Positions 5,450-5,450 of a stretch of DNA of 5,450 nucleotides are shown in pieces. Source of the stretch: CAYSHJ01 sp964589725 (GTDB taxonomy: Bacteria; Planctomycetota; Planctomycetia; Planctomycetales; Planctomycetaceae); assembly GCA_964589725.1 (NCBI GenBank), contig CAZPUJ010000050.1:1-5450 (forward strand). Direction: 5' to 3'. Both the position numbers and the translations under genes were made by a program. Numbering within the stretch: position 1 is the stretch's first letter; every line of letters begins with the position of its first letter. The notes beneath the pieces are model-generated. The model was not told where the DNA came from, did not search any database, and saw only the letters and a list, made by a program, of their open reading frames with translations.

Positions 5450-5450
5450 G

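Noticed and set aside
5297..5450. Minus-strand open frame of about 50 codons entering from the right edge
   Set aside because: It ends inside the AT-rich heptamer repeat, shows no domain, and the window holds too little to test it. It could be a gene's 3' end but I cannot support it.

Overview
The window is GC-rich, gene-dense chromosomal DNA. It most likely comes from a planctomycete (Pirellulales/Rhodopirellula-like). That assignment is an inference from gene content: a secreted PQQ-type beta-propeller protein with the W-P-W-W-R-G-P N-terminus common in planctomycete paralogues, a partner enolase-superfamily enzyme, a Cys-rich lipoprotein, and AT-rich heptamer-based inverted repeats between genes. 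No rRNA, tRNA, CRISPR array, transposase or phage gene was seen.

Layout. At the left edge, on the minus strand, is the N-terminal part of a mandelate racemase/muconate lactonizing enzyme-like protein (1-625). It lies 16 bp downstream of a full-length exported PQQ-like beta-propeller protein (642-1952), so the two probably form one transcription unit. A 200-bp divergent intergenic region, with a small perfect inverted repeat, separates this pair from a plus-strand serine hydrolase of the phospholipase/carboxylesterase type with an intact triad (2153-2899). A DUF2071/YqjF-family protein (2965-3723, minus) converges on the hydrolase. Upstream of it lies a 75-nt inverted repeat with 24-bp perfect arms (3763-3837), followed by a Cys-rich lipoprotein gene (3854-4516, minus). 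A 381-bp divergent intergenic region leads to a plus-strand gene for a 100-residue mostly helical protein of unknown function (4898-5200). Its stop codon runs directly into a second heptamer-based inverted repeat (about 5199-5309). The last 140 bases hold two similar small CCGGC...GCCGG stem-loops and no convincing gene.

How the genes work together. Only the beta-propeller/enolase-like pair looks functionally linked, by strand, spacing and frequent planctomycete co-occurrence. The rest look like independent units. I did not find evidence for a new multi-gene system. The most unusual items are the two heptamer-period inverted repeats, the 18-cysteine lipoprotein, and the K-V-E sequence where the enolase-like protein would be expected to carry the K-x-K catalytic motif.
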